Source of the DNA: Polaribacter sp.
Lineage (GTDB): Bacteria > Bacteroidota > Bacteroidia > Flavobacteriales > Flavobacteriaceae
Assembly (NCBI GenBank): GCA_028343155.1
Contig: JAOLXX010000015.1
Coordinates: 1 to 64,000, forward strand
Direction of reading: 5' to 3'
DNA: 64,000 bases
The notes below the pieces were generated by a model that searched no databases, was not told the DNA's origin, and was given only the letters and a program-made list of their open reading frames with translations. This document shows positions 52,817 through 62,610 of the stretch, piece by piece (the stretch's first letter is position 1; the number at the start of each line of letters is the position of its first letter). The position numbers and the translations under genes were made by a program.

Positions 52817-54397
52817 ATGTTTAAATATATCAAAAACGATTTACCTGCAAGTATTGTAGTGTTTTTCGTAGCATTACCTTTGTGTTTAGGTATTGCTTTA
52901 GCAAGTGGTGCACCTCTTTTTTCTGGATTAATTGCAGGGATTATTGGTGGTATTGTAGTGGGTGCTTTAAGTGGTTCAAAAATTGGAGTAAGTGGTCCAG
53001 CAGCTGGCTTGGCGGCGATTGTATTGACCGCAATCGGCTCAGTAGGAGGGTATGAAAACTTTTTAGTTGCCGTTGTATTAGGAGGCATTATTCAAATAAT
53101 TTTTGGCTTTTTAAAAGCAGGAATTATTGGGTATTATTTTCCCTCATCCGTAATCAAAGGTATGCTAACAGGAATCGGGATTATAATTATTCTAAAACAA
53201 ATTCCTCACTTTTTTGGATATGATGCGAATCCCGAAGGAGATTTTGCTTTCTTTCAAGTTGATGGAGGAAATACATTTTCAGAAATTTTCAAATCTTTAA
53301 ATAATATTAGTTTAGGTTCTACTATTATTGGTTTAATAGGATTGGGTATTCTCTTACTTTGGAGTAGTGTTTTATCAAAAAAAGGAAAAATTTTCAATTT
53401 AATTCAGGGACCTTTAGTAGCCGTTGTTGCAGGTATTGTATATTTCTTTGTTACAGATTCGGAATCAAAATATGGCATTAGTGCTTCTCATTTAGTAAGT
53501 GTTCCAGTTCCTGATAATTTAGATTCTTTTTTGGGACAATTTAGTTTTCCAAATTTTAATGCCTTAACAAATCCTGAAATTTGGGTTATTGCCTTTACAA
53601 TTGCATTGGTCGCTAGTTTAGAAACTTTATTGTGTGTAGAAGCTACGGACAAAATAGACCCTCATAAAAATGTTACGCCTACGAATAGAGAATTATTGGC
53701 ACAAGGAACTGGAAATATCCTTTCTGGATTAATTGGTGGTTTGCCAATTACACAAGTAATTGTAAGAAGTTCTGCAAACATTCAATCTGGAGGAAGAAGT
53801 AAAATGTCTACAATAATACATGGTTTCTTTTTATTAATTTCTATAATTTTAATTCCTTCCTTATTAAATAAGATTCCTTTATCCGTTTTAGCAGCAGTTC
53901 TTTTAATTGTAGGTTATAAATTAGCAAAGCCTGGTTTATTTCTGCAGATGTATAGAATCGGGTGGAAGCAATCCATTCCTTTTACAGTAACTGTCTTAGG
54001 AATTGTTTTTATAGATTTGCTCTATGGAATAGGATTAGGATTGGCAGTAGGTATCGTTGTCATTCTTATTAAGAGTTTTCAAAACTCTCACTTTTTACAT
54101 ATTGAAGATAAAAGTAACGGAGAGCATAAAATAAAAATGACGCTCGCAGAAGAAGTTACTTTTTTTAACAAAGGAGCTATTTTAAAAGAATTAGATAATT
54201 TACCAAAAGCTACTTTCTTAGAAATTGATGTAAGAAAAACGAGGTATTTGGATAATGACATTATAGAAATTTTAGATGATTTCACCGTTAAAGCAAAAGA
54301 AAGAGATATCAATATTAAAATTATTTCTGAACGTGGAACCATAGAAAATCCGAAAAGTTTTATTGAGTTCTTTAAATTAAGTCCAAAAACAGCATAA
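52817..54397 (+). CDS. SulP family anion transporter
   Basis: Integral membrane transporter of 526 residues with about 11-14 helices and a C-terminal STAS domain (about 440-520). The first helices read PASIVVFFVALPLCLGIALASGAP, diagnostic of SulP. SulP proteins carry sulfate, or bicarbonate with Na+ in the BicA group. The carbonic anhydrase gene 11 bases downstream points to bicarbonate here. This is an inference from context, as substrates cannot be told from sequence alone. Confidence 0.92.
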   Translation: MFKYIKNDLPASIVVFFVALPLCLGIALASGAPLFSGLIAGIIGGIVVGALSGSKIGVSGPAAGLAAIVLTAIGSVGGYENFLVAVVLGGIIQIIFGFLKAGIIGYYFPSSVIKGMLTGIGIIIILKQIPHFFGYDANPEGDFAFFQVDGGNTFSEIFKSLNNISLGSTIIGLIGLGILLLWSSVLSKKGKIFNLIQGPLVAVVAGIVYFFVTDSESKYGISASHLVSVPVPDNLDSFLGQFSFPNFNALTNPEIWVIAFTIALVASLETLLCVEATDKIDPHKNVTPTNRELLAQGTGNILSGLIGGLPITQVIVRSSANIQSGGRSKMSTIIHGFFLLISIILIPSLLNKIPLSVLAAVLLIVGYKLAKPGLFLQMYRIGWKQSIPFTVTVLGIVFIDLLYGIGLGLAVGIVVILIKSFQNSHFLHIEDKSNGEHKIKMTLAEEVTFFNKGAILKELDNLPKATFLEIDVRKTRYLDNDIIEILDDFTVKAKERDINIKIISERGTIENPKSFIEFFKLSPKTA

Positions 54398-54408
54398 AAA
54401 ATAAAATT

Positions 54409-55038
54409 ATGAAAGCACAAACAAAAGAAACACAAGCAGCTATAAATCCAGAAATAGCAATCGATTTATTAAAAGAAGGAAATAAAAGATTTAAAAGCAA
54501 TACGGCTATAAAAAGAGATTTATTAGATCAAGTTACGGATACAAGTACGGGCCAATATCCCTTTGCAACCATTTTAAGTTGTATTGATTCTAGAGTCTCA
54601 TCAGAACTCATATTTGACCAAGGAATCGGAGATATTTTTAGTGCAAGAGTGGCTGGAAATTTTGTGAATGAAGATATTTTAGGAAGTATGGAATTTGCCT
54701 GTAAATTGGCAGGTACTAAAGTAATTGTCGTTTTAGGCCATACTGCCTGTGGCGCTGTAAAAGGTGCTTGTGATGATGCTAAATTAGGTAATTTAACGGC
54801 TTTGTTAAGTAAAATAAAGCCTGCAGTAAAAGCAGTTACAGCACCAACAGACTCAAATTTAAGAAACTCAAGTAATATTGATTTTGTGAATAAAGTCGCT
54901 GAAAAAAATGTAATTATGACGCTCGATACTATTCGTGCTCAAAGTCCAGTTCTAAAAGAAATGGAAGAGGAAGGAAGCATAAAAATTGTAGGTGCTATGT
55001 ACGACATTAAAGAAGGTACTGTAACTTTTTATGAATAG
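54409..55038 (+). CDS. Beta-class carbonic anhydrase
   Basis: Zinc enzyme (209 residues) that interconverts CO2 and bicarbonate. The zinc ligands are Cys58 in SCIDSRVSS (with Asp60-Arg62 dyad), His111 and Cys114 in LGHTACGAV. No signal peptide, so it is cytoplasmic. Placed between two SulP transporters; together they suggest bicarbonate uptake and conversion, for instance to feed anaplerotic carboxylation. Confidence 0.95.
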   Translation: MKAQTKETQAAINPEIAIDLLKEGNKRFKSNTAIKRDLLDQVTDTSTGQYPFATILSCIDSRVSSELIFDQGIGDIFSARVAGNFVNEDILGSMEFACKLAGTKVIVVLGHTACGAVKGACDDAKLGNLTALLSKIKPAVKAVTAPTDSNLRNSSNIDFVNKVAEKNVIMTLDTIRAQSPVLKEMEEEGSIKIVGAMYDIKEGTVTFYE

Positions 55039-55040
55039 AA

Positions 55041-55682
55041 ATGAGAGTCTTATTTTTAATGATAACCTTTTTACTAATTTCTCCAAAAATTACTGCTCAA
55101 AGCAGTAATTTGGGGAATTGGTTAATTTATATTGGGAGTAAAAAATTAAACTCCAAATGGGATGTTCATCATGAAGTCCAATATAGAAATTACAATGCTA
55201 TTGATGATTTAGAACAATTAATTTTAAGGACTGGTCTTGGGTATAATCTTACCGAAAACACAAATGTTTTAATGGGTTACGGATATATACTTTCGAAAAA
55301 TTATATAGGAGAAACAACTCATAAAACTAGTATAAATGAACATCGAATTTTTCAACAAGTAATTACTAAACAAAAAATCGGTGTCCTAAAATTAAGTCAT
55401 CGATATCGGTTTGAACAGCGTTTTGTAGAAGCTGATTTTAAAACAAGATTTAGATATTTTCTGGGAATACAAATCCCTATAAAATCTTCTAAATATTATA
55501 TTTCTGGATATAATGAAATTTTTCTTAATGGCCAATCAAATATCTTTGATAGAAACAGAGTTTATGGAGGACTTGGGTATCAATTGAAGAAAAATATGAG
55601 ACTAGAATTGGGGTATATGAATCAACTATTTGAAGCTTCAAACAGAGATCAAATCAACTTAATTACATTTATTAATTTTTAA
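55041..55682 (+). CDS. DUF2490 outer-membrane beta-barrel protein
   Basis: Exported protein of 213 residues with signal peptide (LFLMITFLLISPKITAQ) and the DUF2490 pattern: LGNWLIYIGSKKLNSKWDVHHEVQYR, then alternating aromatic strands ending in INLITFINF, typical of an outer-membrane barrel. It begins two bases after the carbonic anhydrase stop and so is translationally linked. A porin or receptor-like role in carbon uptake is possible but not shown. Confidence 0.82.
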   Translation: MRVLFLMITFLLISPKITAQSSNLGNWLIYIGSKKLNSKWDVHHEVQYRNYNAIDDLEQLILRTGLGYNLTENTNVLMGYGYILSKNYIGETTHKTSINEHRIFQQVITKQKIGVLKLSHRYRFEQRFVEADFKTRFRYFLGIQIPIKSSKYYISGYNEIFLNGQSNIFDRNRVYGGLGYQLKKNMRLELGYMNQLFEASNRDQINLITFINF

Positions 55683-55748
55683 AACTTTTAATCGTTAGAA
55701 TATAACTCCCACCCTACTTTAGAATAGAATAGTTACCTTAGTTCAAAA

Positions 55749-57614
55749 ATGAAAAAATTATTCTCAAACATTAAGGGTGATACTTTTGGTGGTATTACGG
55801 CGGGTATTGTAGCTTTACCATTGGCTTTAGCATTTGGAGTTTCTTCTGGATTAGGTCCAAGTGCAGGTCTTTATGGTGCTATTTTTATAAGTTTCTTTGC
55901 AGCAATTTTTGGCGGAACCAATACTCAAATATCAGGACCAACTGCTCCAATGACTGCAGTTAGTATGATTGTTATTGCAGGAATTATCGCTGCTAATGAT
56001 GGAGATGTTACTAAAGCCTTACCGGCAATCTTAACGGTCTTTTTACTCGCTGGTTTATTTCAAATTGGATTGGGTTTAATTGGATTAGGAAAGTATATTA
56101 GATACATTCCTTATCCTGTTGTTTCTGGTTTTATGACAGCAATTGGTCTCATTATATTACTAACACAAGTATTGCCTTCTGTAGGATATTACCCTAAAGA
56201 AGACACAGAATTTGTTACAACATTTAAAGCACAGGCTGAAGAAGTAATTCTAAAAAACATTCTAAAAGAAGAAGCTGGCGAAGGAATTTTAGTTTTAGAA
56301 AACTTTAAAGAAACTATTGGTCGAGCAAATCAAATAACCCCTGCTGATATTCAAAAAGAAGCTCAAACACTAGCAGCAAAACAAACTTCTGGTGCTTTAG
56401 GCGCTTTGAAATCTTTTCCTAAAGCTATCCAGAACATTAATTGGCTAGAACTCATTCTTGCATTAGGAACTATTTTTATCATCTATGGATTTAAAAGGAT
56501 AACAAAAAAAATACCAAGTACATTGGTTGCATTAATTGTTATGTCTGGTATTGCCGTAGTCTTTGGTTTACAGTATAGAACTATTCAGGAAATTCCTAGT
56601 GGAATCCCAGAGATTAAATGGGAAATTTTCTCAGGGTTTTCTATAAATAGTATTTCGCCTTATATTTTTACTGCCTTAACATTATCTCTTTTGGGTGCAA
56701 TAGATTCGCTATTGACAAGTGTTGTTGCAGATAATATGACCAAGACAAAACACAGGCCCAATAGAGAGTTAGTAGGACAGGGAATTGGAAATAGTATTGC
56801 TGCCTTATTTGGCGGAATTCCTGGAGCAGGTGCAACAATTAGAACTGTCGTAAATATAAATGCTGGTGGAAAAACAAAACTTTCTGGAATGATTTCGGGA
56901 ATTATGTTATTAATTATAATGTTTGGGTTAGGCCCAATTGCTTCTAAAATTCCTGCTGGAGTTTTAGCTGGAATCTTAATAACTGTTGGTATTGGAGTCA
57001 TGGATTATAAAGGTCTAAAAGCCATACCAAGTTTACCAAGAGATCTTAAAATTGGTCCTTTAAGGTTAAGTTCAGAAGTATTGATTATGATCATCGTTTT
57101 ATTACTATCTACGTTTTGGAACTTGGTGTACGCCGTAGGTATTGGTTTGGTAATTGCCTCTTTAATGTTCATGAAAAAAATTGGAGATTTGACCGCTGAA
57201 CGATCTGATGTAAAAGCTTTAAAAGAAGAAGAATGGGCAGATGAAGTTGATTTTCCAAAGGGTTTAAAAGAAAAAGTTTTTATAAAACATATTAAAGGTC
57301 CTTTGTTTTTTGGTTCTACTAGTGATTTTCAAGCGCTCTACCAACAAATACCGAATACTGCTTCTATTGTAATTATGCGTTTAGGAAGAATGCAATACAT
57401 GGACCAATCTGGTTTGTATGCGATGGAAGATATGCTGCAAGATTTAAAAACAAAGAATATAATGGCTTTATTTATCAATTTATTGAAGCAACCAAAATAT
57501 ATGATGGAAAGAATTGATATCATTCCAGATTTTATTCCAAAGGAACATATTTTTAATTCTTTTAAGGCATGTACAAATTGGATTAAAAAAAGTACAAGAG
57601 AGGAAAAAGATTGA
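55749..57614 (+). CDS. SulP family anion transporter with STAS domain
   Basis: Second SulP protein, 621 residues. The N-terminal GDTFGGITAGIVALPLALAFG is diagnostic. A long insert of about 70 residues (155-225) lies between membrane segments, and a C-terminal STAS domain with the phospho-acceptor region MDQSGLYAME is present. It is not a simple duplicate of the first SulP gene. Two SulP proteins around one carbonic anhydrase strengthen the bicarbonate hypothesis. Confidence 0.92.
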   Translation: MKKLFSNIKGDTFGGITAGIVALPLALAFGVSSGLGPSAGLYGAIFISFFAAIFGGTNTQISGPTAPMTAVSMIVIAGIIAANDGDVTKALPAILTVFLLAGLFQIGLGLIGLGKYIRYIPYPVVSGFMTAIGLIILLTQVLPSVGYYPKEDTEFVTTFKAQAEEVILKNILKEEAGEGILVLENFKETIGRANQITPADIQKEAQTLAAKQTSGALGALKSFPKAIQNINWLELILALGTIFIIYGFKRITKKIPSTLVALIVMSGIAVVFGLQYRTIQEIPSGIPEIKWEIFSGFSINSISPYIFTALTLSLLGAIDSLLTSVVADNMTKTKHRPNRELVGQGIGNSIAALFGGIPGAGATIRTVVNINAGGKTKLSGMISGIMLLIIMFGLGPIASKIPAGVLAGILITVGIGVMDYKGLKAIPSLPRDLKIGPLRLSSEVLIMIIVLLLSTFWNLVYAVGIGLVIASLMFMKKIGDLTAERSDVKALKEEEWADEVDFPKGLKEKVFIKHIKGPLFFGSTSDFQALYQQIPNTASIVIMRLGRMQYMDQSGLYAMEDMLQDLKTKNIMALFINLLKQPKYMMERIDIIPDFIPKEHIFNSFKACTNWIKKSTREEKD

Positions 57615-57638
57615 AAGCACTACTTCTTCTCTCTTTTA

Positions 57639-58976
57639 TTATGAAATATTTCCAGTTAATTTTTTATGCAATCTAATCGCATAACTATCTGAAATTCTTG
57701 AAACATAACTACAAACCTGTAGTATTCTTCTGTATAAACTATGGGTTGTAGTCTGATATTCTTCAGGAAGTAAATTTAAAACGAGCTTGTCAAAATTTGA
57801 TTGATTTCCATCAAACTTATTGTTTAAAGCCGTTACAAAAACGGCTAATAAATCGGCAATAATTCGATATCCAGCAATCTCTTTTTCAACTACTTCATTG
57901 CTGTTGTAAATTTTATCAACACTTATTTTAATGATATCATTTATTTGTGCTTCATACTTGCATTTTTCTAATAACGATTTTTCAAAAGTTCCATTTAAAA
58001 TGGCTTCTTCGTTTTCTAAGAAAATGGCTACAGCTTCATTAATTAATACGCCAATAGCCAGCGCTCGTATATAACTTACTCTATCTTTTTTATGTTTTAA
58101 AGAATGGTATTTCTTACGATCAATCGTGTCTTTCACCAACTTAATCATATACTCTAAAGCAAATTCTTCCTCAATTAAACCTAAATTAATTCCGTCTTCA
58201 AAGTCGATAATTGTATAACAAATATCATCTGCCGCTTCTACTAAATAAGCCAGTGGATGTCTGTAAAATGAAATAGACGAAGTTGATTTTTGCTTCATTC
58301 CTAAATCAGTAATCAACTCTAAAAACTCTTTCTTTTCTGATTGAAAAAAGCCATACTTTTTATCTGCAATGTGAGAGGTTGGTTTCTTTGGAAGGCTCTC
58401 TTTAGGATATTTTAAAAAAGCACCTAGCGTTGCATAACTTAAGCGCAAACCTCCAGAAACACCTTCTCTGGTTTCGGTTAAAATTTTAAAACCATTTGCA
58501 TTTCCTTCAAAATCTATTAAATCTTGATATTCTTTGTCTGATAATTGGTCTTTGTATTTTGCTCCATTACCAGTTTTAAAGTACTCACCAATTGCTTTTT
58601 CTCCCGAGTGCCCAAAAGGAGGGTTTCCAATATCGTGCATTACAGAAGCTGCAGCAACAATGGCTCCAATATCATTAAAAGTATAGCCTAATTTCTGTAA
58701 ATTTGGATGCCGTTCTATCAGCACCTTCCCGACTCTTCTTCCTAAGGTTCTCCCAACAACAGAGACTTCTAAACTGTGTGTTAAACGGGTATGAACAAAG
58801 TCAGTTTCTGATAACGGAATTACCTGTGTTTTGTCTTGTAGACTTCTAAATGCTGATGAAAAAATAATTCTATCAAAATCTACATCAAAACCCAAACGTG
58901 TCTCATCTTGTGCTGCTCTTGGTCTATTTTGTTTGTCACCAAAGCGTTTTAGTGACAGGAGTTGTTCCCAGTTCAT
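57639..58976 (-). CDS. Deoxyguanosinetriphosphate triphosphohydrolase-like protein
   Basis: HD-domain dNTP triphosphohydrolase, 445 residues, which hydrolyses dGTP or other dNTPs to nucleoside and triphosphate. Metal site: His in FVHTRLTHSLEVS, His-Asp in VMHDIGNPPFGHSGE, and Asp in VEAADDICYTIIDFED. The conserved N-terminus RPRAAQDETRLGFDVDFDRI is also typical. It lies next to the ribonucleotide reductase genes, so dNTP making and destroying enzymes are neighbours. dGTP preference is not proven. Confidence 0.9.
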   Translation of the reverse strand: MNWEQLLSLKRFGDKQNRPRAAQDETRLGFDVDFDRIIFSSAFRSLQDKTQVIPLSETDFVHTRLTHSLEVSVVGRTLGRRVGKVLIERHPNLQKLGYTFNDIGAIVAAASVMHDIGNPPFGHSGEKAIGEYFKTGNGAKYKDQLSDKEYQDLIDFEGNANGFKILTETREGVSGGLRLSYATLGAFLKYPKESLPKKPTSHIADKKYGFFQSEKKEFLELITDLGMKQKSTSSISFYRHPLAYLVEAADDICYTIIDFEDGINLGLIEEEFALEYMIKLVKDTIDRKKYHSLKHKKDRVSYIRALAIGVLINEAVAIFLENEEAILNGTFEKSLLEKCKYEAQINDIIKISVDKIYNSNEVVEKEIAGYRIIADLLAVFVTALNNKFDGNQSNFDKLVLNLLPEEYQTTTHSLYRRILQVCSYVSRISDSYAIRLHKKLTGNIS

Positions 58977-59085
58977 TTTATGCTGAATTTAGTTCAGTAT
59001 CTTTTTAGTGACTTTTTTGAAATTTCTGCTGTAGTTTATCTTGAAGGACAAGGAAAGGCAAGAATTACAAGTGCTACGAAAATAC

Positions 59086-59120
59086 AAAAAAAGAGAAGCT
59101 TTTCAACTTCTCTTTCTTTT
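59086..59120 (-). terminator. Terminator of the nrd operon
   Basis: Inverted repeat AAGAGAAG / CTTCTCTT with an 8-base loop, flanked by A-runs and T-rich sequence, just past the nrdA stop. Confidence 0.78.
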
Positions 59121-59147
59121 AACTTATAATAAAAATAATCTGAACGA

Positions 59148-60926
59148 TTATCCTTCGCAATTTAAACAGTCTTTCTTTTGTTTAAATTTTTGTGCTGCAT
59201 TCATACTGTGTTGGTAATACATCGATTTTACACCCAATTTCCATGCGGTAATATATACATCATTTACTTCTTTAATTGGCGTATCTGGATGTACCATAAT
59301 ATTTATAGATTGTCCTTGATCAATATGGTTTTGTCGATTAGCTGCCTGATAAACAATTACCTTTTGATCTATTTCTGAATAGGTTTTAAACACGTCTTTT
59401 TCTTCTTCTGTTAAGATACTTAAATGTTGTACAGAACCATCGTTGTCTCTAATGCTTTTCCAAACATCTTTTGTATTTTCACCTTTTTCTTCTAATAGTT
59501 TTTCTAATATTGGATTTTTAATCGTCGTTTTTATCTTCGCAATATCTTTTACGTATATATTAGACCATATTGGCTCAATACCTTGTGACACTTGTCCTAA
59601 AATAAATGCAGATGATGTTGTTGGCGCTATTGCGTTCAATGTTGTATTACGTCTTCCGTATCCTTTTAAAACTGATGGCTCACCATATTTTTGTGCCATT
59701 TCTTGTGACGCTTTGTATGATTTTTCTTTAATAGCCTTAAAAATTTCTGTATTTAAATCATATGCCTTTTGGCTGTCAAATGCTAACATTTTAGATTGTA
59801 AAAATGAGTGCCAACCCAAAGCTCCTAAACCTAATGCTCTGTTATCTTTTGCAAAATTATACGCTTTTTCCATAAAACGAAAAGTAAACTGGTCGTCTCT
59901 ATCTGGAGAATCTTTGAATACTTCTAACTTCGTAATAAACTCTTGCATTACGGCATCTAAAAAGTAAGTGAGTGTTTCCACTGCATCTGTATCTTTCCAT
60001 TTATCATAATGCACTAAATTAATAGATGATAAACAGCATACAAAAGACCAGTCATCATTAGACGGTAACATTATTTCAGTACAAAGATTACTTGCATAAA
60101 TTTCGTGATTTTTGTCTTTATAAACATCTACCGTTCCATTATTTGCATTGTCTCTAAAAAGAATATATGGATACCCAATTTCTCCTCTTCTTTGTAATAT
60201 TTTTGCCCAAATACTTCTCTTATCAGTATCACCATCAATCATTTCTTGCATCCACTGATCACTAACAGTTACACCATGCGTCAATTCTTGTATTGGGTTT
60301 CCTTCTGTGCCTATTTCTAAAAATTCTTTAATATCTTTATGATCTACGGGTAAATAAGGCGAAAACCTTCCACGCCTTACGGAACCTTGACTTACAACAT
60401 CAACCATTTTTTCAAACAACTGCATAATATGTACAGATCCAGATGAAGAGCCATTATTTTTAACATCTGCACCTCTTTCGCGTAATTTACCAAAGTAGCC
60501 TGAGGTTCCTCCACCTAATTTAGACATCATACCAACTTCGGATTGTGAGAATAAAATATCTCCCATATCATCTGCTATATGTGAACCAAAACAACTAATA
60601 GGCAGACCTCTTTTCTTTCCAAAATTAGACCAAACTGGCGATGACAATGAGAAATATCCCGCTGCCATGTACTTATAAAATTTATCAGAAAACCCTTTGA
60701 TGCCTAAAATACGTTCTGCATTGTCCGCAATTTCCCGTATTCTTTGCTCTGGAGTTGTTTTTCCTGTTAAATAACCCGACTCTAAAAATTTACGGCTATT
60801 TTCTGTTAACCAACTAATTTCGGGTTCTTTGTTTTTTTTAAGAATTTCTTTCCTGGCTGTGTTTGCTGCTTGGATTAATCTTTCGTGCTCTGTCAGTTCA
60901 GTAGTTTTTTGGCTTTTTATGTTCAT
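59148..60926 (-). CDS. nrdA: Ribonucleotide reductase, class I large subunit without ATP-cone
   Basis: Catalytic subunit of class I ribonucleotide reductase, 592 residues, much shorter than E. coli NrdA (761) because the N-terminal ATP-cone is missing. Active-site residues by analogy: Cys112 (LPISCFGSH), Asn280, Cys282 and Glu284 (NLCTEI) and Cys297 or Cys298 (FVCCLSS). The C-terminal redox pair is CLNC at 587-590. Three bases separate it from nrdB. Overall activity must be controlled through NrdB, which carries the cone. Confidence 0.95.
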   Translation of the reverse strand: MNIKSQKTTELTEHERLIQAANTARKEILKKNKEPEISWLTENSRKFLESGYLTGKTTPEQRIREIADNAERILGIKGFSDKFYKYMAAGYFSLSSPVWSNFGKKRGLPISCFGSHIADDMGDILFSQSEVGMMSKLGGGTSGYFGKLRERGADVKNNGSSSGSVHIMQLFEKMVDVVSQGSVRRGRFSPYLPVDHKDIKEFLEIGTEGNPIQELTHGVTVSDQWMQEMIDGDTDKRSIWAKILQRRGEIGYPYILFRDNANNGTVDVYKDKNHEIYASNLCTEIMLPSNDDWSFVCCLSSINLVHYDKWKDTDAVETLTYFLDAVMQEFITKLEVFKDSPDRDDQFTFRFMEKAYNFAKDNRALGLGALGWHSFLQSKMLAFDSQKAYDLNTEIFKAIKEKSYKASQEMAQKYGEPSVLKGYGRRNTTLNAIAPTTSSAFILGQVSQGIEPIWSNIYVKDIAKIKTTIKNPILEKLLEEKGENTKDVWKSIRDNDGSVQHLSILTEEEKDVFKTYSEIDQKVIVYQAANRQNHIDQGQSINIMVHPDTPIKEVNDVYITAWKLGVKSMYYQHSMNAAQKFKQKKDCLNCEG

Positions 60927-60929
60927 AGT

Positions 60930-62204
60930 TTAAAATAAGTCGTCGCTGGTTATACTTTTTGTTCTTTTACTGTAATTGATAGATCTTTTGACAAAGAAAT
61001 CTCCGTGTTTGGTTCCTATAATTTCATCATCGAACCAATCTGTCTCAGACAATAATACTTGGTCAACATCAAATATTTTTGGTACACCAATACTTGCCAA
61101 CGAATTATTAAATCTATTTTTTAAAAATTCTTTAATTACATTTTTTGGTAGAAAATCTAATTCTCCTTTTTCAAAAATCCAATCAATTATTTTACTTTCA
61201 GAAATAAAAGCTTCTTTACAGGTTTCTTGAACCATTAAACTATGGTCTTCATCAAACCATTCTGGGTTTTCTTCTTTGATAATTTTAATAATATCAATTC
61301 CAAAATCTCCATGAATTTGTTCTTCTTTAGATGTCGCTTCTACAACATTAGAAATTCCTTTTAATACATTTTTATGCTTATTGAAGGCCATTATAATCAA
61401 AAACTGAGAAAATAAAGATACGTGTTCTATGAATAAAGAAAACAAAATGATTGACTCGGAAAACTCTCTATTATCTTCACTTTTCACATTTTTTAGAGCG
61501 GTTTCTAAATAATTAACACGCCTCATCATTATTGGATTCTTCTTTAGGTTTTGAAACTCATTATTTAAACCTAAAATTTCTAGTAAATGAGAATATGCAT
61601 CATGATGACGAACCTCACTTTCTGCAAATGTTGATCCAACCGCACCTATTTCTGGCTTCGGCATTTTTTTATAAATATCGCCCCAAAATGTCTTAACTGC
61701 TACTTCTATTTGAGAAATTGCTAACATCGTATTCTTGATTGCACTCTTTTCTACCTCCGAAAGAGTTGCCTTGAAATCTTGAATATCGCTAGTATAATTA
61801 AATTCTGTATGAATCCAATAAGAGTGTCTAATAGCATCCACATAATCTGTTAAAGCTGGATAATCGTATGGCTTTAAGTTCAATCTCTTTTCAAAAATAT
61901 TTCCTTTTCTAATCCTAGTTTGTTCATTTCGATATAAAATGTAAGCTTTCGCAACATCTTGAAAAGGGCTGTCCATTAATTTAAATTCTACGATATCTTG
62001 GACTTGCTCTACTGTAGGAATATAAAAAGGTTCATTGAGCTTTCTTTCTAATAAAGTTTCATTGACACTGTTAGATATTTCAATGGCATCATTTTTGGTT
62101 CCATTATTTACAGAAAGCATTGCTTTTTCAATAGCTTTTGTAATTTTATCTAACTCAAAAAGGTTCTTTACAGAGTCTCTTTTTATGATTTGAGTAATTT
62201 CCAT
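60930..62204 (-). CDS. nrdB: Ribonucleotide reductase small subunit with N-terminal ATP-cone
   Basis: Radical-generating subunit, 424 residues. Residues 1 to about 95 form an ATP-cone (IIKRDSVKNLFELDKITKAI to AKAYILYRNEQTRIRKG), normally found on NrdA. The ferritin-like core has metal ligands Glu167 (probable), Glu197 and His200 (EVRH), Glu260, Glu295 and His298 (EEQIH), and the radical Tyr at 204. The same design is known from Leeuwenhoekiella blandensis NrdB, where dATP drives inactive NrdB tetramers. Allosteric shut-off by dATP is inferred here. It is first in the nrdB-nrdA operon. Confidence 0.95.
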   Translation of the reverse strand: MEITQIIKRDSVKNLFELDKITKAIEKAMLSVNNGTKNDAIEISNSVNETLLERKLNEPFYIPTVEQVQDIVEFKLMDSPFQDVAKAYILYRNEQTRIRKGNIFEKRLNLKPYDYPALTDYVDAIRHSYWIHTEFNYTSDIQDFKATLSEVEKSAIKNTMLAISQIEVAVKTFWGDIYKKMPKPEIGAVGSTFAESEVRHHDAYSHLLEILGLNNEFQNLKKNPIMMRRVNYLETALKNVKSEDNREFSESIILFSLFIEHVSLFSQFLIIMAFNKHKNVLKGISNVVEATSKEEQIHGDFGIDIIKIIKEENPEWFDEDHSLMVQETCKEAFISESKIIDWIFEKGELDFLPKNVIKEFLKNRFNNSLASIGVPKIFDVDQVLLSETDWFDDEIIGTKHGDFFVKRSINYSKRTKSITSDDLF

Positions 62205-62610
62205 AGTAAATTGGGGTTCTTTAAATATTTAATGATTGTCGATAACGACCCCTACAAAGATTGGATTTTTTAGTAAAAAAAGAAAGTCATACTTATTCAC
62301 AAATCATTGAAGTTCTTAACAAATTGACCTTTTTTGCAATTTTAACTTTAAAAAAATTACTTTTTTAAGGTTTTGATATACAGGGTTTTATGATTTAAAA
62401 ATCGCCACAACCACTATATTTATTGACATTCCTAAAACAGCTTCTAAAAATTTTATGATAACAAATAATTGCATTGAATCTTCCTTTCTCAAAACTTTGA
62501 TAGTACTTCTCGGTTCTAAACGAGATTTCCTTGGGAAGTTCTCTTATAAAGCCAATGACTAATAGCCTTACATTTGTAATAGTAGTAACATTTATATTAT
62601 TTTATATTAA
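62205..62610. other. Spacer upstream of the csp remnant
   Basis: About 400 AT-rich bases between nrdB and the cold-shock remnant. It must hold the nrdB promoter; the minus-strand sequence AATCTTTG near 62255-62262 is one base off TAnnTTTG. I see no open frame or RNA gene that I can support. Confidence 0.4.
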
